The notes under the pieces are model-generated. The model was not told where the DNA came from. It did not search any database and was given only the letters and a program-made list of their open reading frames with translations. Positions 43,907 through 56,273 of a stretch of DNA of 64,000 nucleotides are shown here, one piece after another; within the stretch, counting starts at the first letter, position 1, and each line of letters opens with the position of its first letter. The DNA lies in contig JAQOTA010000047.1 in the NCBI GenBank assembly GCA_029532415.1, forward strand, positions 1,674,001 to 1,738,000, in the 5' to 3' direction. The translations under genes and the position numbers were made by a program. The stretch comes from Marasmius tenuissimus. Taxonomy: Eukaryota > Basidiomycota > Agaricomycetes > Agaricales > Marasmiaceae.

Positions 43907-44922
43907 GACGCTTCGTCGAGAACCGATTATTTGTTCTTCCTTGCCTTGCGGATATTGATGATTCTGTCTCTGTATCCACACTTCAACCGACTTCACATCT
44001 CTCTCCGTGACTCGCAGCTCTGCCCATTGTCGCCGACTGCCTCTTGCTGAGTAGGTTCTCTATCAATGAGTCCAACCAATAATAGTTTCCGAATCTTGTC
44101 CAGCGATGGGTTTCATGCCTTGTCAATGTTGCCCATGATACGGAATGTTTCTTCTGCTTCCGTGAATGGTTGAGGTAATTGAACAAGGTGAAGAGAAGGA
44201 ACCGTCTACTTTCCGCTGTGTTGTGGTGCATAGCGCGAGGGATTACAATCGAAAGGTTTTGCGTTGGGAGTCCAGGGCACAGGGTTCGGGAGAAGCCGAT
44301 CGCCCACGTGTGTAAACCTTGAGCGCGTTTTTAATCATTGGGCGGACGATTCGATAACTCAATATCCTGTCCTACCCACCACACCACCATCACTACTTCT
44401 TTTAGTTATCTGACGTCTGAAATCCTCAAGGCATTGGCATCTGTCGGGTGAATCATACATTACTCGTCACGCTCAAAGATCGTGCTCTGGGTCTGTCTCC
44501 GAATTTAGCCTTGACAGGGAGTGACTAATTAAGACGATTTGCCTCAAGCTGGCTCGCACGTCAACACTTCCCCCAGTATTGCTGGGGAACAACAGCATAC
44601 GTTGCCGTTTGAATGTAGAGGGCCGAAACTTGGACTATAGCGAATGCCGTCGCAACTCGGGGTCTCCTCAATTGAGAGCGTCAACTTAGATAATCATAAG
44701 CACCATCTCGAGCCCACGACCCTCGTACGGAGGCGCTGATAAAAAGCTTCTATCTGCATCATAATCAATAATGTCTGATTCCTCTCTTACGGCCCTAAAA
44801 AGGGGATAAGAGAGGCTTGATCCAATATCTGTTTGACTGTGGTCAGTTTTTACCATTGAATCTCGAATGAAAACGTGAACGGCCCATAGAATAGAGGAGG
44901 AGCCACAGCGGAATCGTATATA
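43907..44922. other. intergenic, nothing recognised
   Basis: No motif-bearing ORF, repeat or RNA gene seen. Confidence 0.35.
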
Positions 44923-45711
44923 GTGGCGATACCTTCGTCTCTACAAGCCCCCAGGCTCCGCCCTTTCCGTCACACAACGGTCGGGCGTCTGCCTAGCTGG
45001 GGTCTGTCTGCTGAGACGAGAGGCGTAGCTCGGAAGCTCGGAAATAGACAATACGCGAGTGTTGGAGGCCGGCAGGATTGGGTTCCTTCTGATGGTGAGC
45101 GTGATCAGAACACATCACCGTGGCATCACCTACATAGCTATACTGATCATTTTGAGGAGGAATGGCATGTGAGTTGGGTGTACGTTCCTTCTCCCGGAAC
45201 GTCGGGTGAACTCAAGGTGGATAGATGTTTACAAAGTTAATGTTTGACGTGATCTTCTCGGTGTCATTGGTATGTGTTCTTGTGAGATCAAGAGACAAGC
45301 TGATAGTCTCAATCTCATCGACTCGTCAACAAACATCACGCTAACCAAGTCGTTCAGGATCACATACAAGGTGTAAGATGGGCCAAATACATACCTCGTT
45401 CTAGGCTTCGATGATCATACCTTCTGCGTGGCACCCTCGACTTCTATGTCTCTCCATCCTATGCCAAGACCAGTGGGACACAACGAGAGCCAGATGCTAA
45501 CGAGCAAGAGGCGGACTGGGGGCTTTTGCAAGATTTTGCTGAAGGTCAACTGTCTGTCTTTCACTGTGTGCTGGTAGCGTCGTTGGCTCTTTTTTCTCTA
45601 GGCGTCTCTGTCGAACCATTTGCCCCTCCCAGTACACTCCCACAACTCCACTTTTTGACTCCTCAGTTATCTACCGGCAATTCGGACATCGCAATTCAAC
45701 ATGCTTTATAA
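44923..45711 (+). CDS. possible two-exon hypothetical protein
   Basis: The first stretch (44923-45240) reads MAIPSSLQAPRLRPFRHTTV to HFEEEWHVSWVYVPSPGTSG. A second stretch in its own frame reads LDFYVSPSYAKTSGTQREPD then DFAEGQLSVFHCVLVASLAL, ending in TAA at 45711 after a hydrophobic patch. The composition is coding-like but splice sites between the two are not fixed and no family is recognised. An ATATATAGTGG element lies just before the start. Confidence 0.25.
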
Positions 45712-48700
45712 GTCGATTGTCGTCAGATCTGGCTAGAAATATATAGAGAGATCTATTGCCTACTTGTCTTCGGTCTCGTGTCATCTTACACCTTGTCAAA
45801 GTCGCCGTCTTGTGCTTCTTTTGATTTTCTAACCCTTTCAGTAATTGTATAGGGAGAAAAGAGAGATTGTCGTGAACTAACTATAGCGGTTCACTTTCCA
45901 TCGTAATGTGCGAGGTAAGAGTGGGGACGAGAGGCACGGACGGGTTTTGTGGCTTCAGACTTCGTGCTTCAGAGGACAGTTTGGGGGGCGCCGAGTCGAG
46001 TTAGACCAGCACAGCGTTGGGCCAAGTGAGGAGTGTTAGTGCCTTTCCTTGCCATCGTCCTAGACGACCACTCAAAAAACCCACATGCTCACTTCCTACG
46101 AGTGACCTTCCGAGTCCTAGAATCTTTGAGTAGAGGAAAAGGAGACGCGTATCATGAATCATCAAACAATTTGGCATAAACAACAGGGTTGACTGTTGGG
46201 AGCATGCTGAGCTTCGAAGTGGCGATACATCGAGCCTCGACACGTTTGTTGATCAACTTTGCTGTCCGACTTGAGGAGACCATGTAAGATAATTGTAATT
46301 AAACCTTGTACCGTAGGGCACACAGATTCTAATTATAAGCAGTGCATTTCAAGCTCTTGCCACCCATTCAGTTTCCATTATCATATAGGGAATTAAAAGT
46401 TATTGGGGGTGAAGAATTGGAATCCTCCAAACCATATTCCCACATGGTAGATGATTGAAATCCTCCTGCCCCCGAGGGGCCATCTACTCAGAAAAACCCG
46501 ATGCTCTAGTGGCGTGGAATCACTCGCTGGCAGCCCCTGGCATCAGCAAGCCACATGCATGCTCTGCAGTCCTATTGACCTTCACCGCCCTCAGCATCCA
46601 AAGGCAATCATAAGTAACATACACAGCCGTGCTCACGGTGCTTAGGGTAGACAAATACTAACCCCTGGTAGGTATTATTCAAAATAAATTCACGTAGCAT
46701 GCCTCAGTACCCCAGCATTTATTATCATCTGGTACTCCTCAAATACTCTGCACAACAGAGTGTTCAGCTTGTACTACTTTCTGTTTGAGCTTGCCTTTGA
46801 CCTCACAACTTCAGGGTACTGTTTCCACAACTTCGCGTTCGGAAGGTTTGATTTTATTTATTCAAATCCCTTCTCACTTGTCTTGCTAAAATCACACACA
46901 TGCAGCAGCCAAAACAGTTCAGAGTCACCATAAGACATCTGATAACGCCATAAAACCAGTCCAGCAAGACACGGGGCAAACAATTCTGTGGATATTAGAT
47001 AGACAATGCAGGGGGATCCACCGGCGATCCCGGATGACACTGTTTTATTTCTTTTCAACGTCCAAGGTTCGAAAATCATGTAATGGAGGTGGTGAATCTT
47101 CGATAAATTTATGAAGTAATCAACTATGATCTTCCCAGATTTCTTGAAACGGTCGGGACAATCATCCCAGTTCGGAGGCCTTTCGCAAGTTGATATGGGG
47201 TAGCATCAAAGGGGCGGTTCATAGATCGTGATGATATTCAAGGTCAGGCTCGGGAGTGAACTCCCGTATGACTCAGGCGGGCTGCTTTAGGACCTTGGAT
47301 GCCAAACACTAGTTCTATACCCTTGCAAGAGTTGTAGTGCTGCCATACAATTGTCAAAAACATAGCCCGGCTATCTGAATCGCCGAGGTGCCGGTTGGGC
47401 GCTAACGTCAAGATCCCACCGAGAGTTGCAATTCCTGGCTTATTGAGGTACTATAGAGTGTATAGAGTATACGGCAGCATTGATTGAAGCCAGAAACCCT
47501 CCAATACACTCCCTCCCAGTGGTGGCGCTCCCTACTGGTGCATCTGCATCATAAAAAGTCCTAACCACCAATAGGTCAACAAAGTCCAAGACCCCGACCC
47601 GTCCACGCATTGGAAAACAGCCTTATAACCATTCGAGGTGAGGCTACAGTCACGGTATCATACACCGGTATTGGCATTGTGACTGTATTTTTAACAGTCC
47701 CAGTGGTCATATAACACAAATGGTTTAGATCTGCCCACCTCCTACCACGCCCCGGGGCCCGGTGTTGTCAGTACGTGCTCAACCATGAAAAATGATTGAT
47801 CTTTAAGATTGAAGGGCAGGAGTCCTGGCTCCGTCAGGTATATATTGAGTTCATACATCTTCCTGTGTGATTCTAGTGAAAACCCTGAGGCCTGCCGTAC
47901 TGACTGTTGATGGAATTGGCTTTGCTGAATGGAAGGTCAAGGTGGCCATTTAGAATTCAAAGGAGCCACTTGAACACAGCAGAGGAAATGTAGCTTGAGT
48001 CACGTCAGAGCAACAGAAACACCTAGATTATCACGATCGTGTCTGAGCTACATGCCGGGCATGTGACTACTGCAGGGCTGGTTTGGTGGCTACATCTGCT
48101 GGTCTAGTAATGGAGGTCTGGGAGATTAAAAGTCATTGGTAAGCTCATTATCCAGTCCTTGAAGGATAATTAAAATTCTCTTTGGCTTCACAGATGGATT
48201 AGAATCTCTTGAAATAGTGGAGTAGCCCAGTAGCACATTCCAATCACCATACAATAATTAGAATCTGCGTGCCCTGTGCTACTGAAAAACTTGTAATTCG
48301 GCTACATGGTGTGTTGCTGACTCAGAGCTTCAACTCAATATTGGCCCTATACACCAAGCTTTAACGGAGGCGGTGATGAACAAAGAGCACTGTAGAAACT
48401 GAAGATTACCCACAGTCCAGAATGACAGGTAAATCTCCGAATCCCTTGGGCCCCATCTGTCCTAGCTTCCCTCAGAATCAGGATATTGGCGACATGGAAC
48501 CCTTTTGACATTTGCACACATCTTTTCGGCATTCTAACGAAGATGATCACGATCCCCTGGGCTCGCTCAGGCACCCACTCCCTACTCACTAGCAGTCCTG
48601 AGATATATACTTTCTGGCTCTCCGGCTCGTACACAAAACAGTATCAACTGATGTGTGATACAGCACTGAACTCCGTTCCAGTAATGTACTGACCGGTAAA

Positions 48701-49906
48701 AGTATAGTCCAAGGTTGGGTTGAGTAAGAGATGACGGACTGGGCGAGGCTACACTCACGAGATTGTGATTGTGGCTTGAGGTCTCGAGGCTTAATCTCGC
48801 TTCGTTCGACTTGTTTCCCACAAATTCGGATGACCTTGACCGTGCACGTTGGGAATGGGCCTCTAGGCTGTGTAACAACGGCTGGTCCATCTTGACCTTT
48901 CACCACCCCGACTCACGGCTACCTCAACTGTAGATTAGCTTTAGAACTCGCTGAACTGGTTGTAATTAGTTGCCATCGTGACTCTTTACTCTCTTGCTCT
49001 CGTCTGCCGGTCTTGGCTACCTCGCTGTCGCGTACGGCTTTTCAAATATCTCGAAGTTGAGATTGGTTCTCCCAGGCTAATCAGCTAATTAGGCATCCTC
49101 CACCAGATCAGCTTTTTCCTCTCCGGCGGCAGCCACGACTAATAAATGCAACGATGGCGCGAGCTTGACTGCTAGTGGCCCTGGATGTCAGAGGGCTCCT
49201 TCCAGCAAAATTTCTTATCTGGATTGATATATAAGACGTGGCGAGCTTACAATGTCATTTGTAGAGTCAACCGGGAGATCTTTCAGTGATATATCAGTAA
49301 CACGTGTTTTGCACCACATTGTCAGTGACATTTCACAGAAGAGTCGCTGAGTGGGAAAACGTCTAGAGTTTGTGAAGTGGGACTCTGCTGTATCTGAGAG
49401 GGACTCGAAGCCAAGAGCTCTTGAATGTAGATCAGCGTGTAGTTGGTTGTAAAGTGGTTGCAACGCAATTTTGAGTTTCAGGACTTGGACTTGATTCTAT
49501 TGTTTGTTTGCCGTCCACAGCATATTTGGCACTTTGACGGAGTCCCGAATGTGATGATTATCCAAGAGGCGCTATCCGTGAAACCTTGAATTCACTCACT
49601 GCCCTGCTTCGTTCTTCAGGGTTCTGCGTGCTCGTTGTTCGATGCACAGCAGGTGTTGTTGAATTGCGAACGGCAAATATCACGTTATTTATTGTGGTAT
49701 TTCAAGCACTGCCTCACTTCAAGTCGCAATCCGGCTCGGGATATCTTTATTTGACACCAAATTTTGATTTGCTCCACTATGATCCACTGCAATCTTGAAA
49801 TTACACTAAACACAACTACATTTGATTTTCAAATACTGGACTCTTTGAATACACATCAATTCACATAGCAAAAACCTTGTGGCCACTAGGTACTGGCACT
49901 GTGCAC
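45712..49906. other. long intergenic stretch, weak ORFs only
   Basis: The best candidate exon is minus 48906-48760 (MVKGQDGPAVVTQPRGPFPT, TVKVIRICGKQVERSEIKPR) ending near a GTGAGT donor. Its partner exons were not found. Otherwise AT-rich, with no terminal repeats seen. Confidence 0.3.
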
Positions 49907-50292
49907 TTAACTCAACTTGACGTTCTGCCAGTTGCGGCTGCAGTGAAGATCATTAGTCCATTGCATTAGAGGAATCAATTCCAAGTCGAAAATCTCACCC
50001 GGTGGGCGCAGTTGCGCATCCAGACCCACGACGGCTTGTGGTCAGGTCACCTTTGCAATTATCGTGCTGACCGCCAGATATGTAGAAATAAGCGGTGTTT
50101 GGGACGTCGTCATATCTGACTGACTTTGCCAATTGAGGTATGGGGAGCGCGACACACTGTCCGGCCTTGGCATTGGAGTTGTCCTGCTTGAGAGCACTGG
50201 TGCAGCCAGCTCCTGCATACCATCTGAGTCTGGCAGACATGACTGGAGAGGCAAAAGCCAGAAGAGCGGTTGCGAGCGACTTTGAAATGCAT
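49907..50292 (-). CDS. small secreted cysteine-containing protein, frame broken in the signal peptide
   Basis: Main frame: SLATALLAFASPVMSARLRW, AGAGCTSALKQDNSNAKAGQ, CVALPIPQLAKSVRYDDVPN, TAYFYISGGQHDNC, then GSGCATAPTG. After a 61-nt intron (49998-49938, donor GTGAGA, acceptor CTGCAG) it ends in RNWQNVKLS and TAA at 49907. Four Cys, a hydrophobic leader and a size near 100 residues fit small secreted proteins common in Agaricomycetes, whose role (often surface or host interaction) is mostly unknown. The only suitable ATG (50292, MHFK) is one base out of frame: AAA at 50281-50283 where AA would give MHFKSLATALLAFAS. So it is a frameshifted copy, or the start lies in an unseen upstream exon. 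The next in-frame ATG (50240) lies inside the leader. Confidence 0.55.
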
Positions 50293-53200
50293 TATCACGG
50301 TTGGATAGTTTCTGAAAGACAAAGAAAGGAGGGTCAATGAGAGATTTTGGGCAAAGGATGATTCTGAAGAGGCTTAGGGAGAAGGATCCAACGCTAACCT
50401 GATTCAAAAGAAGAAGAGGAACTGGATGAAAAGTACACTGAAGGGCCAGTATTTATGTGTTTTCAAACTGTGGTGTTGAGGTCCTAGCATTAGCATAATC
50501 ACAGCATTGGCTTGTACGGATCTTCGGGTGCGGTGTGCAATTTGATCATGTTCGTTCTGTACGTACCATGCTAGCCCAACTTGGGTGGTACTGAAGCATG
50601 GGGCTGACTAGCACAAACATAGCAGGACCCAGTAGGAGATTATGAAGTGCCGGAGTCAATCTGACCCTCTGTGACGTCTGTTAGAACGACACTCTGTCAA
50701 GTCAAAGAGGGTAGATGAGCAAGAGTATCTTCAAGAATCAGCAGAGATTTGACCACAACCGCATCAAGTCGAGAGGCAAGCACCACAAAGGTAGCTCCCA
50801 CAATCAGCATGATAAGCTCTGGTCACCGCGATGGCCCACAACAAGCAATTTGAGGCAGAGATTGCCCTCAAAATGTGTTTAGGATGCTGGGAGCCAAGGC
50901 TTTGACTCACCACCACTCCACACTCAACTCCCGTCAGGTTATCCCCCAGGCATCCTTACATTTATCCGGATTGTAGGTTCTTCTCGCTGGCTTAGCGCTC
51001 ACAATCCTCACCTGACTGAGATGTGGGAAAAAATCTGCCAGTGATAGGATCATGAGAACGAACATTCCATGAGTTTGCTCGGAGTTGGTCTGTAAATTTG
51101 CTTATAGACAATGATAGCTGTTCTTTGTCTATACTGTACTGGTATCAATCTGAAACCGCGGTAAAACGTCGAATGGTAAGACGGAAAGCCCATACCCAGC
51201 GTATAGTGAGTGATTGCCGAGATATGCCGGGAGTTGGCATCAAATCGTGAAAAAGAGAGGAGGGGGCAATTTGTGGCTCGTCCACAACTAGAAAGGCCAT
51301 AGACACCGTGCCGTCGGCGCGGAACAAGAATATAGTGACCTTGCTCTCACTCTTCCATTTTACTATACAGATGCTAGTAGGGTTTCTCTGGTGTCAGGAG
51401 GGATAGAGAAACGAAATCCACAGCGACAAAGTAGACCAAGAATTGTGGACGTGCATAGTGAGAAGTAATGAATTTCAAGAGGAAGTACTGTTGTAAAAGA
51501 CCAAGAATCTTACGCAATGAGTAAACGAAATCAATATCTTCAGTGTGCTAAACAAGTTGTGTATTCATTGGGCCCTTGGGGAGGGAATCACCGGGGGGGT
51601 GAAATTAACTTGTATAGCTTGTCGACAACCACAAACACTGTGTACACCGTGTCGACAGCCCAGGGGGGATGCATTAGGATAGTGCTTCAGCGTGAGCCGC
51701 ATTAATAGCACTGACACTTTACTATAGAGGTGTTAGTAGAACTTAGAACTCATGGTCGAGCAATAGGGGCGAGAGAGGTAGGGAAATCGGCGAATGCGGC
51801 GTCCGGATGCCCTTTGTATATGTGAGGCTTTCGGCACTCATTGAACCCCCAACCTCATTAACTCTCAGCGCGGCGAAAGAAATTGACAGATCAACTCACC
51901 TCTCTTTCATTGTAAGCCAGAATGCTCGCTAGTCAGAGGGGTTTCAAATGCCTAGTGCCTATCGCTGGGTTGATCTAATTGTTATGTAGATCAGTTGGGC
52001 CTCTGTCTCGCAAAGCTAGCGCTACTTTATCAAAATGATCAAAATTGCTGTTGTGGAACCAAACAGAAGTGTGGACATCGGTCAATTGCTCAGGATGTCT
52101 GAGCGGGAGCTGAACCGCCTGAGCCCCTGTGATACTTGACGCCCAAAGTCAATTCACGGGCCCCTAATACCCATCCTTCATGGGGGTATCCTCTCGCGTA
52201 AGTTCGAACCCACGGGCTATGACTGCTTGAAGTTGCTGAATGCGATCAAAAAGTGCGCTCTGTCTCGTGGTCCATTTGCTCACCGTAGCTCCCGGAGCGG
52301 TTCAGAAATGCAATTCAGTTTCTTCCAGTATTATACCCAAGGCTCATGCTCGTGGCCCCCGAAAGAATGGCAATGTGAGGCAAATGCCTGCCACTTATCG
52401 TCACAACTGGTACCTTATTACAGAGGTGTTAGTAGTATTTATTGGTTAGTTTGAGAACGCACCCAACCAATATCACAATCAGAGAATTTCGAAAGTACGG
52501 GAGTCAAACTGGGAACAGTGGCAGAGCCAGTCTGGAGTCAAGCATTTGTTACACTCTTTACTGCGTGGCACGATAAAAGAGCTCTTTCGGGCTTGAGCGG
52601 CTCGTGTTACTTCTTGGCAGCGATCAACAGTACGGTCACTTGTTTCATGATATCCGCCTAATAATTGGTCATCATACGATACCTCATAGTTTTAATCGCT
52701 GTCTCGAAACCCTCGGATACTTTACCACGGAGTTTATAAGCTCAAGAACAATAGTTGGCCATTCATCGTTGGATCTGCTGCTTAAGTGCGGGGAGCATCT
52801 GAACCACTTCGAAGGCCTCCTCCCCCCCCACGCGGTATGAGATTCCTGATGATTATACTGTTAGTTTTGGAGCTAGCGCGATATCCCTCTTGTATCCGTC
52901 CTCGACAGACCCGCGCTGCCCGAACCACTCACTAGTTCAGTTTCCCGTGTAATAGGAGAGTTTGGCTCCATCATTTTAGGGAGATTGTGGCCGAATTGTT
53001 GCAAAAATAACATATCACACCCTCCCGTGCTAGGCGCCAGAGGCACTTGCACGTTATGTGCTCCCAAATGTCCGAGAGCCACACTGAGAGATATGTACTT
53101 AAAGAAATCTCCATTCAGAAGTGTTCTTTCCCCTCCTATTCAGATTAGTGGTGGTCAGCACACCCACCCTTCCTTAGTTGACACGCTCGTAGGTTGATAT

Positions 53201-53939
53201 GGGGTTGTGATTTGATGGTGAATTGCACTGTACTGTACCATTTTGAGTTGCTCGTGAGGGAGTGCCATGACCTATGACCAAACATTCCACAACTCACGGT
53301 TTCGAACCAATTTTGTCACCAGACTCATCGACATCGAGATCAGAATGATCGTGATGCTTGGTTGTGACCGTCGTTATCAAAATGTACGCCATGTAAGTTA
53401 ATGTCTCTAGTACTGGGTAAGCTGTTGCTCTCAAGACTTGCATGGCTGTGGATTGCCTTAGTCTGTAGTGCTGCGAATACTACCAATAGCCTTGCTAAAC
53501 TCCAACACTCTTTCCACCACTGGCGCAGCCTAGATTTGGCTGGCCAAAACTGAAATATAAACGTGCGAATTAATCAAGCTGAGTAGCGCCGCGTAGGATA
53601 GAAAACAGATGCCGCATCAACCGAGAGTGATATAGAGTATTGGCTTGCAGCAACAGCCGCCTTGCGGGATCAAAAAGCCCACCGAGGCGACATCTGAAAG
53701 ACCCGGACCACGCCAGCCTAGACCTGATCATCGAGAACAAAGAAATCGCCACCTTTGGCAGGCCTCAGGATCAGGTACAATCCAGCAACGAGACCCTGCC
53801 TTTGTTCGCCACAAGGCGAGCTGTGGGCCAATTAGTTCACAATACGTAACGATTACGCGCGGAACAGGAATTCATTACAAGATGAAAGGACAATCCTCGC
53901 TCATTATGGAGGGTTGAATACATGTAAAGTAAACTACGA
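50293..53939. other. intergenic with scattered short repeats
   Basis: Words of the type ACTATAGAGGTGTTAGTAG recur near 51360, 51720 and 52410. A tRNA-like remnant lies at 52090-52215. A CTGTACCATTTTGAGT word at 53235-53250 resembles the end of MITE family A, but no second end is seen. No gene is recognised. Confidence 0.35.
52090..52215 (+). other. degenerate tRNA-like remnant
   Basis: TGTCTGAGCGG (A-box-like, about 52096) and AGTTCGAACCCAC (B-box-like, about 52201), with a hairpin between them (CCCCTGTGA ... TTCACGGG). The T stem pairs poorly and no acceptor stem closes, so this is not a working tRNA. It could be a tRNA pseudogene or a SINE head. Confidence 0.3.
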
Positions 53940-54208
53940 TTAATTACAATGAAATGTCTCGTCAATGCTCTCCAGGAGAGCTCCCTGGCTTATGGCGAAC
54001 CTGGGAAACGGAAGCCGACGCCCCGAACGAATCCCCTGTGGGCGCCAGGTCGCCCAAATTTTGTGGTAGTCACTGCAAGTCTCAAAATCGCCCCAGCGAA
54101 CCCAAGAGAACCTGAAAAACACGTAGTCAGACGCTATTCCCAGGCGATCGTCGTCGTGGCGATCAATGGCGAGGTAAATAATGACGTCGTGAGTTGGGCG
54201 CGGTCACT

Positions 54209-54890
54209 TTGCGCAGCCACAACCTCTCTTGACCATCAACCACCACACCACCAAGCCCCCCACCTCCCTCTGACAACCCTCTTTGACATCCCAGGACCTA
54301 AAGCAAGTACAAAAAGGTCAAGGTGCGTAACAGATCGGTTTATGAAGGGTGTTGGACTTACCTGGTTTTTTCCACCCCTGCTACCCATTCAGGCATCCTG
54401 GGTCGACTTGCGCGGCCTTCTTGCGCAGCCACTTGCTCTTCACCATCAACCCCCATCACTGAGCCCACCGCATCCCTCTGACCGCTTCTCTCTGCTCTCT
54501 TCGACATCCCAGGACCTAAAGCAGGAGTGCAGGCTGTAGGAAAAGGTTCAAGGTGCGTACCATATCGAATTTTGAAGATTTCTGGTGACTGAATATGTTA
54601 TTTTTCACCTCTGCCACCCAGTCAGGCATCCCGGGTCGACTCGCGCGGCTTTTTTGTGCAGCCAATACCTCTCTTCACCATTGAACACCATCACCAAGCC
54701 CCCCCACGTCCCTCTTGTTGCTTCCCCCTACCCTCTGTAACATCTCAAGTCCTCTAACAGGAAGAAAGGCTGTAGGAAAAGGTTTAAGGGTGCGTAACAG
54801 GTCAATTTTTGAAGGGTTTTGTTGACTTACATTGTCTTTTTCCATCTCTGCTGGCCGTTTGGGCGTCTCAGGTCGACTTTTCTCTCAATT
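54209..54890 (+). repeat. three tandem units (about 210-240 bp) with exon-intron-like signals
   Basis: Units start near 54209, 54421 and 54654 with TTGCGCAGCCAC or TTGTGCAGCCA. Each holds CTCTTGACCATC-type and CCCAGGACCTAAAGCA-type words, an AAGGTGCGTAAC donor-like site, a pyrimidine-rich tract with TTTTTCCACC, and a CAGGCATCC...GTCGAC acceptor-like site. They differ by many point changes, so they are old. They lie directly upstream of the T5orf172 gene. Confidence 0.7.
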
Positions 54891-56273
54891 TCCGTGCACA
54901 GTGAATGTTCATCGTGCCTCTCCAACCACCGCATCCGCCTATCCCTCAAAGATGAACGATTGTGCCCCGGCGTTGACCTCGATATCACAAAACTATCCCC
55001 CCCTCTTGGAACATCATTTCTCAACGTTGAATGGCTATCCCTCGACGCTCAACGGCAAGCCCCCAACCTCGAACAACTACCCCCCCATCTTGGAACCGTT
55101 GAACAGCTATGCCCCGGCGCTCAACGATTCGAGCATTTTTTGTCGATCTCGGACGATTATCCCCCAATCTCAGACCCGCATCCCTCAGCGTTCAACGGCT
55201 ATCCCCCGACCTACGATCATCTCACCATCTCGAACCCGTTTCCCTCAACCTCGAATGGCTGTCCCTCGACCTCAAACAAATGCCCCCCCATCTTGGAACC
55301 GCTTCTAACGTTGAAGGACTATGTCCCGGCGTCGAGTGATTATACCTCGACATTGAGCGGTCATTTGTCTACCTCTGACAATCATACACCCATCTTGAAC
55401 CCGTATCCCTCAACGCTGAGCACGTCTCCCCTGGTCATAAACACGTATCCCTTGACCTCAAACGCCTACGTGTATCCTTCCCAAACCTTGCCCGTCAACT
55501 ACGCCTATTCTGGGAACGAACACAGAGGGCTATACCCCATTGCCTACGGCCAGTACTCGGCAGCGGACTCCAATGGCGGTACCGACCCTCCACCTGTGCT
55601 GCTGTATTCTCAAACGGCCCCGCGACCGCCGAGGCCCATTTTGAACGACTCCTGCCGCTGCCAACTGTTATTCACCTACGAACCTCTTGATATCCAACGT
55701 TCCCGATCCTCAATCCTTTCCCCAACCGCGCGCCCGAAGCTGCAACATTCAGATCTTCAACCTTGGGAGTGGGTCAACTCGGCCATGGCCCTGAAGGTCG
55801 AGCAATTCCTCGGTATACCTCTCAGGAAGCTGTCGATGCCAATGCTGGAAGGGCCCGAATGCATCTACTGCTTCCAGATCGATAAACCGTCCAAAATCCT
55901 GAATACTGGATTCTTCAAAGTTGGCCGGACAACCAATATTGGGAAGCGGGAGATTCAGTGGCGAAGACAGTGTCATTCGCAAAGACAGGAATGGTACGAC
56001 CCAATCAATGTGGACCACTGTCACCTGATAGGTAAGTCGCATGCTTCGCCCAATGGTTTCATGCTAACAACTCACCTAGAGCGACTAGTCCACTTGAAGC
56101 TGCAGCAAATATGCGTGGCATGGCCGCGGGATGCTTGCAATGATTGTCTGAAGAAGCACCGTGAGATTTACGAGCTGGAGCTTGTTGGCAGATATACCGT
56201 AGCACGAAAGATAGTACCTCTTATCAAAGAAGTTGCAATTCTGGTATCCGAAGCGATTCGCTTTAAGAAGTAG
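54832..56273 (+). CDS. T5orf172 (GIY-YIG type) domain protein with Pro/Ser-rich repeats
   Basis: C-terminal domain (about 55850-56170): IYCFQI, FFKVGRTTNIGKREIQWRRQ, CHLI joined by splicing to ERLVHLKLQQICV, then CNDCLKKHREIYEL. This is the T5orf172 / MUG113 pattern, a relative of GIY-YIG nucleases found in many agaricomycete proteins; the KVGRTTN, R and E residues are kept. A 48-nt intron (56032-56079, GTAAGT, CTAAC, CCTAG) is in frame when unspliced. The N-terminal part has Pro/Ser/Asn repeats (YPSTLNG, PPILEPL, DYPPISD). These run in one frame up to about 55135 and in another after 55142, meeting at a run of six T (55136-55141): a one-base indel or unseen intron. The start is uncertain; upstream tandem units may be part of it. 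Role unknown, presumably nuclear DNA binding or cleavage. Confidence 0.75.
56032..56079 (+). other. intron (48 nt) in the T5orf172 gene
   Basis: Donor GTAAGT, branch GCTAACA, acceptor CACCTAG. Splicing gives HLI-ERLVHL, the conserved Glu-containing motif; the unspliced frame stays open and hides it. Confidence 0.8.
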
